Shown here in pieces: positions 43,164 through 51,935 of a DNA stretch of 64,000 nucleotides. The position numbers and the translations under genes are program-made. This DNA comes from Microbacterium sp. GCS4 (GTDB lineage: Bacteria > Actinomycetota > Actinomycetes > Actinomycetales > Microbacteriaceae): contig NZ_LGYE01000001.1 in the NCBI RefSeq assembly GCF_001262495.1, positions 434,001-498,000 on the forward strand, in the 5' to 3' direction. The notes under the pieces are model-generated. The model did not search any database, was not told the origin of the DNA, and saw nothing but the letters and a program-made list of their open reading frames with translations. Position 1 is the stretch's first letter; each line of letters starts with the position of its first letter.

Positions 43164-44308
43164 ACGACAAGACCACCGACGGGCTGCCGGAGCTCTCCGA
43201 CGCCGCCGTCGACCGCATCGAGAAGGCGGTGTTCGAGGAGATCGCCTCGGAGCGGCCACGGCAGATGGCCGCATCCCTCCCCGAGAGGTCGCGCGTGCGC
43301 CGACGGCGCTGGCTCACCGGTGCCGGGATCGCGGCCGCGTTCGTCGTCGGGGTCCTCGTGACGCCGCCGATCCTGAGCAGTGTCGGCGGCAGTGCCATGA
43401 GCACCGCCGAGGGCGGCTCGGGGATCGCGGGCTGGAGCTCCGACGGTTCGAGCGGAGGCGTTGCGGACCGCAGCGACCCGATGGGCGTCTCGGAGGCGGC
43501 GCCGGAGTCCTCCACGGTGAATCCCGACCTGCAGACCGCCCAGGGGGACGTCGACGCGACCGACCGCGACATCATCGCGACCGGGAACGTCACCCTGCAG
43601 GTGAAGGACATCGCCGCCGCGGCCGATGAGATCTCGGCGCTGGCCGAGGAGTACGACGGCTACGTGGAGAGCACCGAGGTCGGCAAGAGCCTGGCGCTCG
43701 ACGACGGCCGGGGCGCGGTCGCGCCGGACTCGGGCTACGGCTGGATCAGCATCCGTGTGCCGTCCGCCGACCTCCCGACGGTGATCGAGGAGCTGCGCGA
43801 ATCCGGAGAGGTGCTGTCGTCGTCGATCTCGAAGCAGGACGTCACCTCGACCACGATCGACCTCCAGGCCCGCGTGGACGCGACGACGGCCTCCGTCCAG
43901 CGACTCACCGAGCTGATGGCGCAGTCGGGCAGCGTGTCGGAGCTGATCGAGGCCGAGGTCGCGCTGACCGATCGGCAGGCGCAGCTCGAGTCCTACCAGC
44001 AGCAGCTCACGGCGCTGCAAGATCAGGTCGCGATATCGAGTCTGCAGGTGCAGCTCACGAAGACCGCCGAGCCGACCACGGCGGACCCGGCGGGCTTCGG
44101 CGACGGACTGCTCGCCGGCTGGAACGGTCTCGTGGTGTCGCTCAACGCGCTCGTCGTCTCCGTGGGGTTCCTCCTCCCCTGGCTCGCGATCGCCGCGCTC
44201 GTGGTGCTGCTCGTCTGGGCTATCCGGCGGGCGCGACGCACCCGCCGCGAGCGGGGCGCTGCGTCGGTCAGCTCCCGTTCGGAGGCGATCGAGGCGTCTG
44301 AGAAGTAA
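43160..44308 (+). CDS. DUF4349 membrane protein, probable sigma-factor regulator
   Basis: 382 aa. A 50-residue cytoplasmic N-terminus, a membrane helix at about 52-70, a large outside region (90-315) that includes the DUF4349 core (TGNVTLQVKDIAAAADEISALAEEYDGYV) and a coiled coil at about 235-295, then a C-terminal helix at about 320-350 and a basic tail. It has no zinc-binding anti-sigma motif (HxxxCxxC). Coupled translation with the ECF sigma factor suggests it anchors or senses for it; this is inference. Confidence 0.85.
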   Translation: MNDKTTDGLPELSDAAVDRIEKAVFEEIASERPRQMAASLPERSRVRRRRWLTGAGIAAAFVVGVLVTPPILSSVGGSAMSTAEGGSGIAGWSSDGSSGGVADRSDPMGVSEAAPESSTVNPDLQTAQGDVDATDRDIIATGNVTLQVKDIAAAADEISALAEEYDGYVESTEVGKSLALDDGRGAVAPDSGYGWISIRVPSADLPTVIEELRESGEVLSSSISKQDVTSTTIDLQARVDATTASVQRLTELMAQSGSVSELIEAEVALTDRQAQLESYQQQLTALQDQVAISSLQVQLTKTAEPTTADPAGFGDGLLAGWNGLVVSLNALVVSVGFLLPWLAIAALVVLLVWAIRRARRTRRERGAASVSSRSEAIEASEK

Positions 44309-44314
44309 TCCTCC

Positions 44315-44352
44315 GATGGGGGCGGTCTCGACGCGTCGAGACCGCCCCCATC
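44315..44352. terminator. Terminator after DUF4349 gene
   Basis: A perfect 19+19 palindrome begins GATGGGGGCGGTCTCGACG and is followed by its exact complement, then GTTGATTTT. It lies 7 bp beyond the stop of the DUF4349 gene. The following T-rich run makes it a convincing intrinsic terminator on the plus strand. Confidence 0.9.
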
Positions 44353-44370
44353 GTTGATTTTCCGGGGTAT

Positions 44371-44409
44371 ACAAGAAGTCTTGTCGTCCTATCTGTTCGC
44401 CCGTACCTT
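44371..44409 (+). promoter_or_regulatory. Leaderless promoter with operator for the ArsR gene
   Basis: TTGTCG (44381-44386) and TACCTT (44404-44409) are 17 bp apart; the ATG of the ArsR gene is 7 nt after the -10 box, so the transcript is probably leaderless. The perfect inverted repeat ACAAGA-AG-TCTTGT (44371-44384) overlaps the -35 hexamer, an ideal place for an autoregulating repressor. Confidence 0.65.
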
Positions 44410-44416
44410 TGCGTGC

Positions 44417-44965
44417 ATGGAAGACATCTCCGTCATCACCGCCGTGCACCACCCACTGCGGCGGCGCATGTACGACTACCTGCTGCTGTACGGCACGTCA
44501 CAGGTCACGACGCTCGCGAAGGCCCTGCAGAGCCAGGTCGGCAGCATCAGCCATCACCTGCGGATGCTGGAGCGCGCCGGTCTCGTGGAGCGCGTCGAAG
44601 ACCCGCAGGGCGATCGCCGCACGAGCTGGTGGCGTGTGGCTCGTCGGGGGCTCACGTGGTCGGCAGGCGACTTCGCCGACTCGCCCGCCGACGCGCTGCT
44701 CGCGCGCGAGGCCCAGCGCCAGAGCATCCGGATGCAGATCGAGCGGCTCCAGCAGTGGCAGCGCCGTCACGACGACCCCGCCTATGCGGCGTACGATGCG
44801 TCCAACACGGAGACGACGTCCTGGGCGTCGCCGGACGAGCTGCGCGACCTCTCGGCGCGGCTCCTGAAGACCCTCGACGACTGGAGGGACTCCGTCGATC
44901 TCGAGGACGGGCAGGAGCGCACCCCGATCTTCTTCTTCGCGCACGCCTTCCCGACGGTGCCGTGA
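44417..44965 (+). CDS. ArsR-like winged-helix transcriptional regulator
   Basis: 182 aa. The N-terminal half is an ArsR-type winged helix (HHPLRRRMYDYLLLYGTSQVTTLAKALQSQVGSISHHLRMLERAGLVERV); no metal-binding cysteines are seen, so a metal sensor is unlikely. The C-terminal half is a helical region rich in Arg and Gln. It overlaps the following MFS gene by one base (TGATG), and such HTH-MFS pairs commonly regulate the transporter. Confidence 0.88.
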   Translation: MEDISVITAVHHPLRRRMYDYLLLYGTSQVTTLAKALQSQVGSISHHLRMLERAGLVERVEDPQGDRRTSWWRVARRGLTWSAGDFADSPADALLAREAQRQSIRMQIERLQQWQRRHDDPAYAAYDASNTETTSWASPDELRDLSARLLKTLDDWRDSVDLEDGQERTPIFFFAHAFPTVP

Positions 44966-46212
44966 TGACCGCCGTCGCACCGGAGCAGCTGACGGTCCCT
45001 CCCCCGTTCCGCAGGGATCATCGCGTCCACGCCTGGATCATCGTGAAGGCGTTGTCGGATGCCGGAGACGCGGTCTGGACCATCGCCCTCGCCTGGACGG
45101 CCGTGCAGATCGCCACTCCCGCCGTCGCGGGGCTCATCGTCGCCGCAGGTACCGTGCCGCGCGCCGTGATCCTGCTGTTCGGCGGGGTGATCGCCGACCG
45201 GGCCGATGCGCGCCGCGTCATGATGCTCTTCAACACGGTGCGCGTGGGCGTGCTGATCGCCGTGGCCCTGTGGGTGCTGGCCGAGCCCCCGAGCGTGACC
45301 CTGCTGCTCTGCGCCGCGATCGCCTTCGGCGTGTGCGACGCGTTCTACGAACCCTCGGCTGGCACGATCTCCCGCCAGCTCGTCCGCCCTGAGGACCTCC
45401 CCGCCTACAGCGCCATGTCGCAGACGGCGACGCGGCTCGGCACCATGGCCGGCGCGGCGCTCGGCGGTGTACTGGTCGCGTGGTCGGGGCTCGTCGGCAG
45501 CGCGAGTGCCAACGCCGTCACGTTCGCTCTCGTGGTCGCGTTCATCGCGATCTGGCTGCGCCCGAGGTTCCGGCTGCCCCGCGCCGAGCGGGAGTCGGTC
45601 CTGCGCGGCATCGGACGCGGCTTCGGACACCTGCGCGTGCACCCCACCACCCGCACGCTCGTGATCGCCCTGTCCGGACTCAACCTCGCCGTCGGGCCGG
45701 CGATCGGCATCGGCCTGGCGCTCCGCGCCCACGACCAGGGGTGGGGAGCTCAGGCCGTGGGTCTCTTCGAGGCGCTGCTCGGACTGGGTGCGGCCCTCGG
45801 CGCCGCGAGCGTGCTGCGCTGGCGTCCTCGGCGGGAGGCGCTCGCGGGCTTCTGGGCTCTCGTCGTGCAGGGCGCCGCCATCGTCACCGTCGGCTTCGGA
45901 CCTTCGTGGCTCGTGGCCTCGGCCGCCTTCGTCATCGGTCTCACGGCGGGATACGCCTCCGTGCTCTTGAGTGCGACGTTCGCCGCAACCGTCGACACCG
46001 CCTATCTCGGACGCATGAGCTCGCTCACCCGACTCGGAGACGACTGTCTGATGCCCCTCGCGATGGCGGCGTTCGGCGCTCTCGCGTCCGCGACCGCAGT
46101 CGGCATCCCGTTCGCCCTGTTCGGGGGCGCGATGATGGCGATCATGATCCTGCCGCTGAGCAATCGGACATTCCGCACCATGACGATCCGCGACACGTCA
46201 TCCCCAGCCTGA
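44965..46212 (+). CDS. MFS transporter
   Basis: 415-aa major facilitator protein with about twelve helices. GGVIADRADARRVMM between helices 2 and 3 is the MFS motif A, and FYEPSAGTISRQLVRPEDLPAYSAM is typical of the macrolide-efflux-like (DHA3) group. ATG overlaps the stop of the ArsR gene by one base, so it is expressed with it. Export of a toxic compound is plausible; the substrate is unknown. Confidence 0.9.
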   Translation: MTAVAPEQLTVPPPFRRDHRVHAWIIVKALSDAGDAVWTIALAWTAVQIATPAVAGLIVAAGTVPRAVILLFGGVIADRADARRVMMLFNTVRVGVLIAVALWVLAEPPSVTLLLCAAIAFGVCDAFYEPSAGTISRQLVRPEDLPAYSAMSQTATRLGTMAGAALGGVLVAWSGLVGSASANAVTFALVVAFIAIWLRPRFRLPRAERESVLRGIGRGFGHLRVHPTTRTLVIALSGLNLAVGPAIGIGLALRAHDQGWGAQAVGLFEALLGLGAALGAASVLRWRPRREALAGFWALVVQGAAIVTVGFGPSWLVASAAFVIGLTAGYASVLLSATFAATVDTAYLGRMSSLTRLGDDCLMPLAMAAFGALASATAVGIPFALFGGAMMAIMILPLSNRTFRTMTIRDTSSPA

Positions 46213-46257
46213 CGCCCGGTCCGCAGTGCGGATCGTCGCGACGCTAGAGTCGTCGCC

Positions 46258-47574
46258 ATGAGCAGTGCCGCGCCGGAGACGACCTCCCGAGCCGTCCCGG
46301 TGGGACGCGACCTCACGCTCGATCTGGCCCGCGTGACATGCGTCGTCCTGGTCGTGTTCGTGCACATCCTGTTCACCGGCGTCGGCCGCGCTTCGGACGG
46401 GTCGCTCCTGATCGAACGAACGGTCGAAGCCCAGCCGTGGTTCAGCGCCGCCACCTGGGTTGCGAACATCATGCCGCTGTTCTTCGTCGTGGGCGGCTAC
46501 GCGGCTCGTGCCGGCTGGCGGTCGACCGTCGCCCGCGGCGAGAGTGCCGATGCGTTCGTGCGCGTCCGACTGGCGCGGCTGGCGCGGCCGGCCGTCCCGG
46601 TGTTCGCGTTCTTCACGATCGCGCTCGGTGCGGTGCGGATGCTGGGGATCGACCCGGCTCTCGTCGACGTCGTGGCGGTCGGGGTCGGCTCGCCGCTGTG
46701 GTTCCTCGCCGCCTACCTCGTGGTCCAGGCGTGCGCTCCCGCGATGATGCGCCTGCACGAGCGCCACGGCGCCCGGGTGCTGCTCGTCCTGCTCGCCGGA
46801 GCGCTGCTCGTCGACGGGGTCCGGTACATCGTGATCGGCGGCCTGCTCGGCATCCAGCCCGTCCCGCCCGTCGGCTACGGCGCGGGTCAGGAGCTCTTCG
46901 GGGTGCCCAACATCGTGTTCGTCTGGTTGTTCGCACAGCAGGTCGGCTTCTTCCTCTACGACGGCTGGTTCGTGCGTCGGCGCTGGTGGCAGCTCGCGCT
47001 GCTGATCGCCGTGGGCTATCTCGCGCTCTGGGGTCTCGTGTCGCTCGACGGATACTCCTGGAGCATGCTCGCCAACCAGTGGCCGCCCACCACGCCCATG
47101 GCCGTGCTCGCCGTGATCCAGGCCGCGGGCCTCACCCTTCTGCACCGGCCCCTCACCGCGCTCATGAGGACCAGGGCGGCGCAGGGGGCTGTGTTCGTGA
47201 TCGGCTCACGCCTCATGACGATCTACCTGTGGCATCTGCCGGTGATCATGATCCTCATCGGCATCCAGCTCGTGCTGCCGCTGCCGATGCCCGCGCCGGG
47301 CAGCGCCGTCTGGTGGTGGACCCGGCCGCTGTTCCTGGCGCTCGTGCTCGCCGTCGTGTGGGCCGCGTCGCTGTGGCTCGTGCGTTTCGAGGCCGCTCCG
47401 GCTCCGGGAGCGCCGCGCTTCCCCGGCGCTCGAGCATGCGTGGTCGCCGTGGTCGTGTTCGTCGTGCCGATCATCGGCATCACGACCTACGGGCTCGATT
47501 TCCCGCTGGCCGCTCTGTCGCTCGCCTGCACGCTGGCAGCACTGTGGTTCACCGGATCGAAGCGCGTGGAGTGA
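46258..47574 (+). CDS. Membrane-bound acyltransferase (AT3 family)
   Basis: 438 aa with about ten membrane helices. The first helix region LTLDLARVTCVVLVVFVHILF carries the arginine of the acyltransferase-3 fold (R-x10-H pattern), and FFVVGGYAARAGW follows. Such enzymes acylate cell-surface sugars or lipids. It has its own 45-bp gap from the MFS gene and ends at a strong hairpin terminator. The acceptor is unknown. Confidence 0.88.
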   Translation: MSSAAPETTSRAVPVGRDLTLDLARVTCVVLVVFVHILFTGVGRASDGSLLIERTVEAQPWFSAATWVANIMPLFFVVGGYAARAGWRSTVARGESADAFVRVRLARLARPAVPVFAFFTIALGAVRMLGIDPALVDVVAVGVGSPLWFLAAYLVVQACAPAMMRLHERHGARVLLVLLAGALLVDGVRYIVIGGLLGIQPVPPVGYGAGQELFGVPNIVFVWLFAQQVGFFLYDGWFVRRRWWQLALLIAVGYLALWGLVSLDGYSWSMLANQWPPTTPMAVLAVIQAAGLTLLHRPLTALMRTRAAQGAVFVIGSRLMTIYLWHLPVIMILIGIQLVLPLPMPAPGSAVWWWTRPLFLALVLAVVWAASLWLVRFEAAPAPGAPRFPGARACVVAVVVFVVPIIGITTYGLDFPLAALSLACTLAALWFTGSKRVE

Positions 47575-47600
47575 CCTCCGCGGATCGCACCCGGGTACGA

Positions 47601-47630
47601 CGAAAGCCCTCGGCGAACCGAGGGCTTTCG
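47601..47630. terminator. Terminator after acyltransferase, facing tRNA-Glu
   Basis: CGAAAGCCCTCGG (47601-47613) pairs with CCGAGGGCTTTCG (47618-47630) around CGAA. It lies between the acyltransferase stop and the end of the oppositely oriented tRNA-Glu, so it can stop transcription from both sides. Confidence 0.85.
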
Positions 47631-47639
47631 TGTGTTGTG

Positions 47640-47712
47640 TGACCCCAGCGGGATTCGAACCCGCGTTACCGCCGTGAGAGGGCGGCGTACTAGGCCGCTA
47701 TACGATGGGGCC
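47640..47712 (-). tRNA. tRNA-Glu (anticodon CTC)
   Basis: The minus strand folds as a complete cloverleaf: acceptor GGCCCCA with TGGGGTC (one G-U pair), anticodon stem CCGCC/GGCGG around CTCTCAC, giving CUC at positions 34-36, and a T-arm GCGGGTTCGAATCCCGC. The 3' CCA is not encoded. Discriminator A73. The D-arm has the usual AGCGGCCTAGT. Decodes GAG. Confidence 0.96.
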
Positions 47713-47866
47713 AGTCTTGCGGAGCTTTTCCGTCCCGCGACAACTGTTCAAGTATGCCATGACGATTCTCGTGCCGCCAAATCGAGGCGGGAGCGCGCCG
47801 GATCCCGGGCGTGGCGCGCCCGAAGAAGCGATTGCCAGCGGCCGTCGGAAGGAGTTGACTCGTCTC

Positions 47867-48505
47867 ATGCGCGTCACGAAATTCGAACATGCCGCCCTCC
47901 GCATCGAGAAGGGCGACGACGTCCTGGTGATCGATCCGGGGTCCTTCACCGCACCGCTCGATGACCTGCACGGCCTGGTCGCGGTGGTCATCACGCACGA
48001 GCACCCGGACCACTGGACGCCCGAGCACCTCGACCGCATCCTCCGCGCGGCACCGGGTACGCCGATCTTCGCACCCGCCGGAGTCGCCCGAGCAGCGGAG
48101 GGCTACGAGATCACGGTCGTCGCACCGGGAGAGACCGTCACGGCCGGCGACTTCTCGCTGCGCTTCTTCGGAGGAACACACGAAGTCATCCACTCCTCGC
48201 TCCCGGTGGTCGAGAACGTCGGCGTGCTCGTGGACGACGTGTTCTACTACCCGGGCGACTCGTACGCCGTACCCGAGGGCATCGATGTGCAGACCATGGC
48301 CGCGCCTCTCGGCGCTCCGTGGCTCAAGATCGGCGAAGCCATGGACTACGTGCTCGCCGTGAAGCCTCGACGCGCGTTCGGCACGCACGACATGACGTTG
48401 TCCGTCGCCGGCAAGACCATGCACCGTCAGCGCCTGCAGTGGGCGACCGAGCAGAACGGCGGGGAGTTCTTCGTGCTCGAGCCCGGAGAGTCGCTCGACA
48501 TCTGA
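47867..48505 (+). CDS. MBL-fold metallohydrolase
   Basis: 212-aa metallo-beta-lactamase fold protein with the metal motif HEHPDH at 44-49 and a later FGTHDMTLS. It resembles the UlaG/RNase-Z-like branch (DUF-type MBL with FFGGTHEVIH). AGGAG precedes the ATG, 9 nt upstream. The stop overlaps the start of the phosphotransferase gene. Substrate unknown. Confidence 0.88.
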   Translation: MRVTKFEHAALRIEKGDDVLVIDPGSFTAPLDDLHGLVAVVITHEHPDHWTPEHLDRILRAAPGTPIFAPAGVARAAEGYEITVVAPGETVTAGDFSLRFFGGTHEVIHSSLPVVENVGVLVDDVFYYPGDSYAVPEGIDVQTMAAPLGAPWLKIGEAMDYVLAVKPRRAFGTHDMTLSVAGKTMHRQRLQWATEQNGGEFFVLEPGESLDI

Positions 48506-49401
48506 TGGCGGATTCTCCGTCAGCCGAGCGTCGCCTCGACGTCGCGGCTGTGCGGGACCTTCTCGCGACGGCATCCGCCGACCTCGCATCGCGGCCGCTC
48601 GTCCTCGCCGCCGAGGGTTGGGACAACGCAATCTGGCGACTAGGCGTCGACCTCGCCGTCCGCGTGCCGCGGCGCGCTCTCGCCGCCGACCTCATCCTGC
48701 ACGAGCAACGCGCCCTCCCCGCACTCGCGCCGGCGCTCGCGCGCCTCGGTGTGCAGACTCCGGTGCCCGTGGTCGTCGGCCGCCCCTCGGAGCTCTTTCC
48801 CTGGGCGTGGTCGGTGGTGCCGTGGATCGATGGCTCGCCCGCGCTGGGGCGGCCGCGCGAGAAGAACACGGCGTGGGCCTCTCTGCTCGCCGCCGCGCTC
48901 GATGCCGTGCACGGGCCGGCCCCCGCCGATGCTCCGGTCAACCCGTTTCGGGGCGTCCCCCTGCCGCACAGAGACGCCGCCCTGCGCGAGCGCCTCGACG
49001 GGCTCCGCTCCTCCGGCCTCGACCCCGTGGCCGACGACCTCGGCGGCATCTGGGAACGCGGCCTCGCAGCCGCGCCCGCTCGCGAGCGCGTGTGGATCCA
49101 CGGCGACCTGCACCCGGGGAACCTGCTGGTCCACGAGGGTCGGCTCGCGGCGCTCATCGACTTCGGCGACGTCACTGCCGGCGATCCCGCCTACGACCTG
49201 GCGGCATCCTGGATGCTCTTCGACGCGGATGGTCGGATCCGCTTCCGATCCGCGACCGCCGATCGCTACGACGACGCCATGTGGACGCGCGCACGCGCCT
49301 GGGCCGCGTACCTCGCTGCCGTCTTCCTGACGAAGAGCGACGACCGCCCGGAGTTCCGCGCACTCGGAGAGAGCACGGCGCGGGCGGTCGTCGACGGCTG
49401 A
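48505..49401 (+). CDS. Aminoglycoside phosphotransferase-like kinase
   Basis: 298-aa APH/choline-kinase fold protein. The catalytic loop HGDLHPGNLL is near 199-208 and the metal site DFGDVTAGDPAYDLA follows; ATP-binding glycine-rich N-lobe is weak. AVRVPRR gives the lysine-equivalent strand with Arg. Members phosphorylate antibiotics, small alcohols or macrolides, and most chromosomal copies have unknown substrates. ATG overlaps the stop of the MBL gene (TGATG). It converges with pepN, one base from its stop. Confidence 0.87.
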   Translation: MADSPSAERRLDVAAVRDLLATASADLASRPLVLAAEGWDNAIWRLGVDLAVRVPRRALAADLILHEQRALPALAPALARLGVQTPVPVVVGRPSELFPWAWSVVPWIDGSPALGRPREKNTAWASLLAAALDAVHGPAPADAPVNPFRGVPLPHRDAALRERLDGLRSSGLDPVADDLGGIWERGLAAAPARERVWIHGDLHPGNLLVHEGRLAALIDFGDVTAGDPAYDLAASWMLFDADGRIRFRSATADRYDDAMWTRARAWAAYLAAVFLTKSDDRPEFRALGESTARAVVDG

Positions 49402-49402
49402 G

Positions 49403-51883
49403 CTACTGGGCGGCGCGCACCCGCAGATCGCGTGCGAGATGATCGCGCTGTTCGATCACGATGCGCCGCAGAGCGGCCGGCGCGTCGCCGTGCGCGTCGA
49501 GCCAGGCATCCACGCGGTCGAGCGTCGGCGTGGCCGGGAACAGTCCGACGACGAGACGCTGCGCGAGCTCGATGCTGCGCGTACGCCAGGCATCGGAGAT
49601 GCGGGAGAAGTACTCCTCGTCGAAACCGTCGACCAGATCGCGACGACCGCCCGCGCGGAAGCCGGCGATCTCGGCGTCGAGATGGTCGTTGCTGAGCGAG
49701 TGGTCGTTCCACGCGTCGTCCCACGCCTCGGCGCGCACGCTCGCCTCGGGTCGCGACGATCGCGCCCGGCGTGCGGCGGTGCGACCGGTGCCCGTGTCGT
49801 CACGCGCGCTCTCGGCCTCGATCTCGTCGAGTCCCGCGTGCGCGGTCGCCACGAGAGACGTGAGCAGCTGCCAGCGCAGATCCGGGTCGATCGTCAGCCC
49901 CTCGGGCGCCGCACCGTCCAGGAGCGCGCGGACCTCAGCATGGTGCACGTCGTCGAACGCGGATGCCGCGGCCAGCGATCGAGCCCAGGACAGCTGCGCG
50001 TCACTTCCCGCATCCGCAGCCTGCAGAGCGTCCCACGACGTCTGGGCCCACAGCCGCTGCTCCTCGGCACGCGCGTCTTCGGACACATAGTGCTGTATAG
50101 CGAACGCCGCGTTGGCGATCACTCCGACCAGCAGCCCGATGTTGGACTCGCCGGGAGCGTGCCGTCGGACGATCGCCGTGTAGCGCGTCGCGGCGAGCTC
50201 TCCGTCGCGCGTCGCGTTCCACAGCGACGACCACACCAGAGCACGCGCGAGCGGATCCTCGATCGACGACAGCGACTCCTCGACGGTCGCGAGCGAGCGC
50301 TCGTCGAGCCTGGCCTTCGCATACGTGAGGTCGTCGTCGTTCAGCAGGACGAGGTCGGCGGCGGGCAGCTGCAGCGGGGTGCGCTCCGCGGCGATGTCCA
50401 GAGATACCTGGTCACGGCGAACGATGCGCTCGTCGACTCGGTCGTAGAGACCGATGCGCAGGCGGTGCGGGCGCGGCTCGTGCTGTACGAGCACGGCCGC
50501 GCCGTCAGCATCCCTGTCGAGCTCGAGCGTCGAGAGCCCCGATGTCTGGAGCCACGCGCGCGACCATTCGGTCATGTCGCGTCCCGAGACGGCGCTGAGC
50601 TGCACGAGGAAGTCGTCGAGCGTCGTGTTGCCGAAGGCATTCGCGGAGAAGTAGCGACGCGCGCCCTCGAAGAACGCCTCGTCGCCCACGAACGCCACGA
50701 GCTGCTTGAGCACCGACGCCCCCTTGGCGTAGGTGATGCCGTCGAAGTTGAGCTTCGCTGCCTCCAGGTCGGTGATGTCCGCGACGATGGGATGCGTCGT
50801 CGGCAGCTGGTCCTGCTGATACGCCCACGCCTTGCGGCGTGCGGCGAACGTGACCCACGCGTCCTGGAAGCGCGTCGCAGCGGCCGAAGCGTGGGCACCC
50901 ATGTAGTCGGCGAAGGACTCCTTGAGCCATAGGTCGTCCCACCACTTCATCGTGACGAGGTCGCCGAACCACATGTGCGCCATCTCGTGCAGGATCGTGT
51001 TGGCGCGAGCGGCACGCTGCGCCTCGGTCGCCGCCCCGCGTGACAGGTAGGCCTCGGTGAAGGTCACCAGGCCCGGGTTCTCCATCGCCCCGAGGTTGTA
51101 CTCGGGCACGAAGATCTGGTCGTACTTGCCCCACGGGTAGGGGTAGGCGAAGGCCTCGGTGAAGAAGTCGAGGCCCTGTCGGGTGATCTCGAGGATCCCC
51201 TCGGCCTCGAGGTGCTCGGCCAGCGAGCGACGCGAGAACACGCCGAGCGCGATGCGCTGCTCGTCACGGGTCCACTCCCCCTCGACACGCGCATAGGGCC
51301 CCGCGGCGACGGACGTGATGTAGCTCGAGATGGGGAGGGTCGGCGCGAACTCGATGCGCTGCACCCCGACGCCTTCGTCGACGGTGGCCGGCGCCTGGTT
51401 CGACAGCACCTCCCAGCCCGCGGGCGCGTCCACGACGAAGACATACTCGGCCTTCATGTCGGGCTGCTCGAAGCAGGCCATGACCCGACGCGAATCGGCG
51501 GGCTCGTACTGCGTGTACAGGTAGGTGAGGTCGTCTGCGGGGTCGTGGAAGCGATGCATCCCCTCACCGGAGCGGCTGTAGGCGCCGACGGCCTCGACGC
51601 GCACCGTGTTCTCGGCGGCGAGTCCCTGAAGGCGGATCCGCGCTCCGTCCCAGTCGACGGGCTGCTCCTCCTCGTTGAGCAGCACACGGTCGACGGACAG
51701 GCCGATGAAGTCGATCCACGTCTCGTCGCTCGTCGCGGAGAACTCGAGCGTGGTGGTCGTCGGGAATCCGGGTCGCGCGCGCTCGGGGGCGCCGGTCAGG
51801 TCGAGCTCGACGCGGATGCGGTGCACGGTGACGGATGCGGATCGCGCGGCCGTCTCCTCGCGGGAGAGATTGGCTGTGTCCAT
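49403..51883 (-). CDS. pepN: Aminopeptidase N
   Basis: Zinc metallopeptidase of the M1 family, 826 aa. GAMENPGLVTF near 264, the zinc motif HEMAH near 297 (HEMAHMWFGDLVTMKWW) and the third ligand in WLKESFADYMG are intact. The C-terminal ERAP1-like helical domain is present, matching actinobacterial PepN. It removes N-terminal residues from peptides in the cytoplasm. Confidence 0.96.
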   Translation of the reverse strand: MDTANLSREETAARSASVTVHRIRVELDLTGAPERARPGFPTTTTLEFSATSDETWIDFIGLSVDRVLLNEEEQPVDWDGARIRLQGLAAENTVRVEAVGAYSRSGEGMHRFHDPADDLTYLYTQYEPADSRRVMACFEQPDMKAEYVFVVDAPAGWEVLSNQAPATVDEGVGVQRIEFAPTLPISSYITSVAAGPYARVEGEWTRDEQRIALGVFSRRSLAEHLEAEGILEITRQGLDFFTEAFAYPYPWGKYDQIFVPEYNLGAMENPGLVTFTEAYLSRGAATEAQRAARANTILHEMAHMWFGDLVTMKWWDDLWLKESFADYMGAHASAAATRFQDAWVTFAARRKAWAYQQDQLPTTHPIVADITDLEAAKLNFDGITYAKGASVLKQLVAFVGDEAFFEGARRYFSANAFGNTTLDDFLVQLSAVSGRDMTEWSRAWLQTSGLSTLELDRDADGAAVLVQHEPRPHRLRIGLYDRVDERIVRRDQVSLDIAAERTPLQLPAADLVLLNDDDLTYAKARLDERSLATVEESLSSIEDPLARALVWSSLWNATRDGELAATRYTAIVRRHAPGESNIGLLVGVIANAAFAIQHYVSEDARAEEQRLWAQTSWDALQAADAGSDAQLSWARSLAAASAFDDVHHAEVRALLDGAAPEGLTIDPDLRWQLLTSLVATAHAGLDEIEAESARDDTGTGRTAARRARSSRPEASVRAEAWDDAWNDHSLSNDHLDAEIAGFRAGGRRDLVDGFDEEYFSRISDAWRTRSIELAQRLVVGLFPATPTLDRVDAWLDAHGDAPAALRRIVIEQRDHLARDLRVRAAQ

Positions 51884-51935
51884 GTTCCCATCCTGTCATC
51901 CGCCCTCTATCGGTCATGCAGCGGGTCGGACCGGG

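Noticed and set aside
47640..47712. tRNA-Glu as an integration site
   Set aside because: No integrase, no repeated 3' tRNA fragment and no change of composition on either side.
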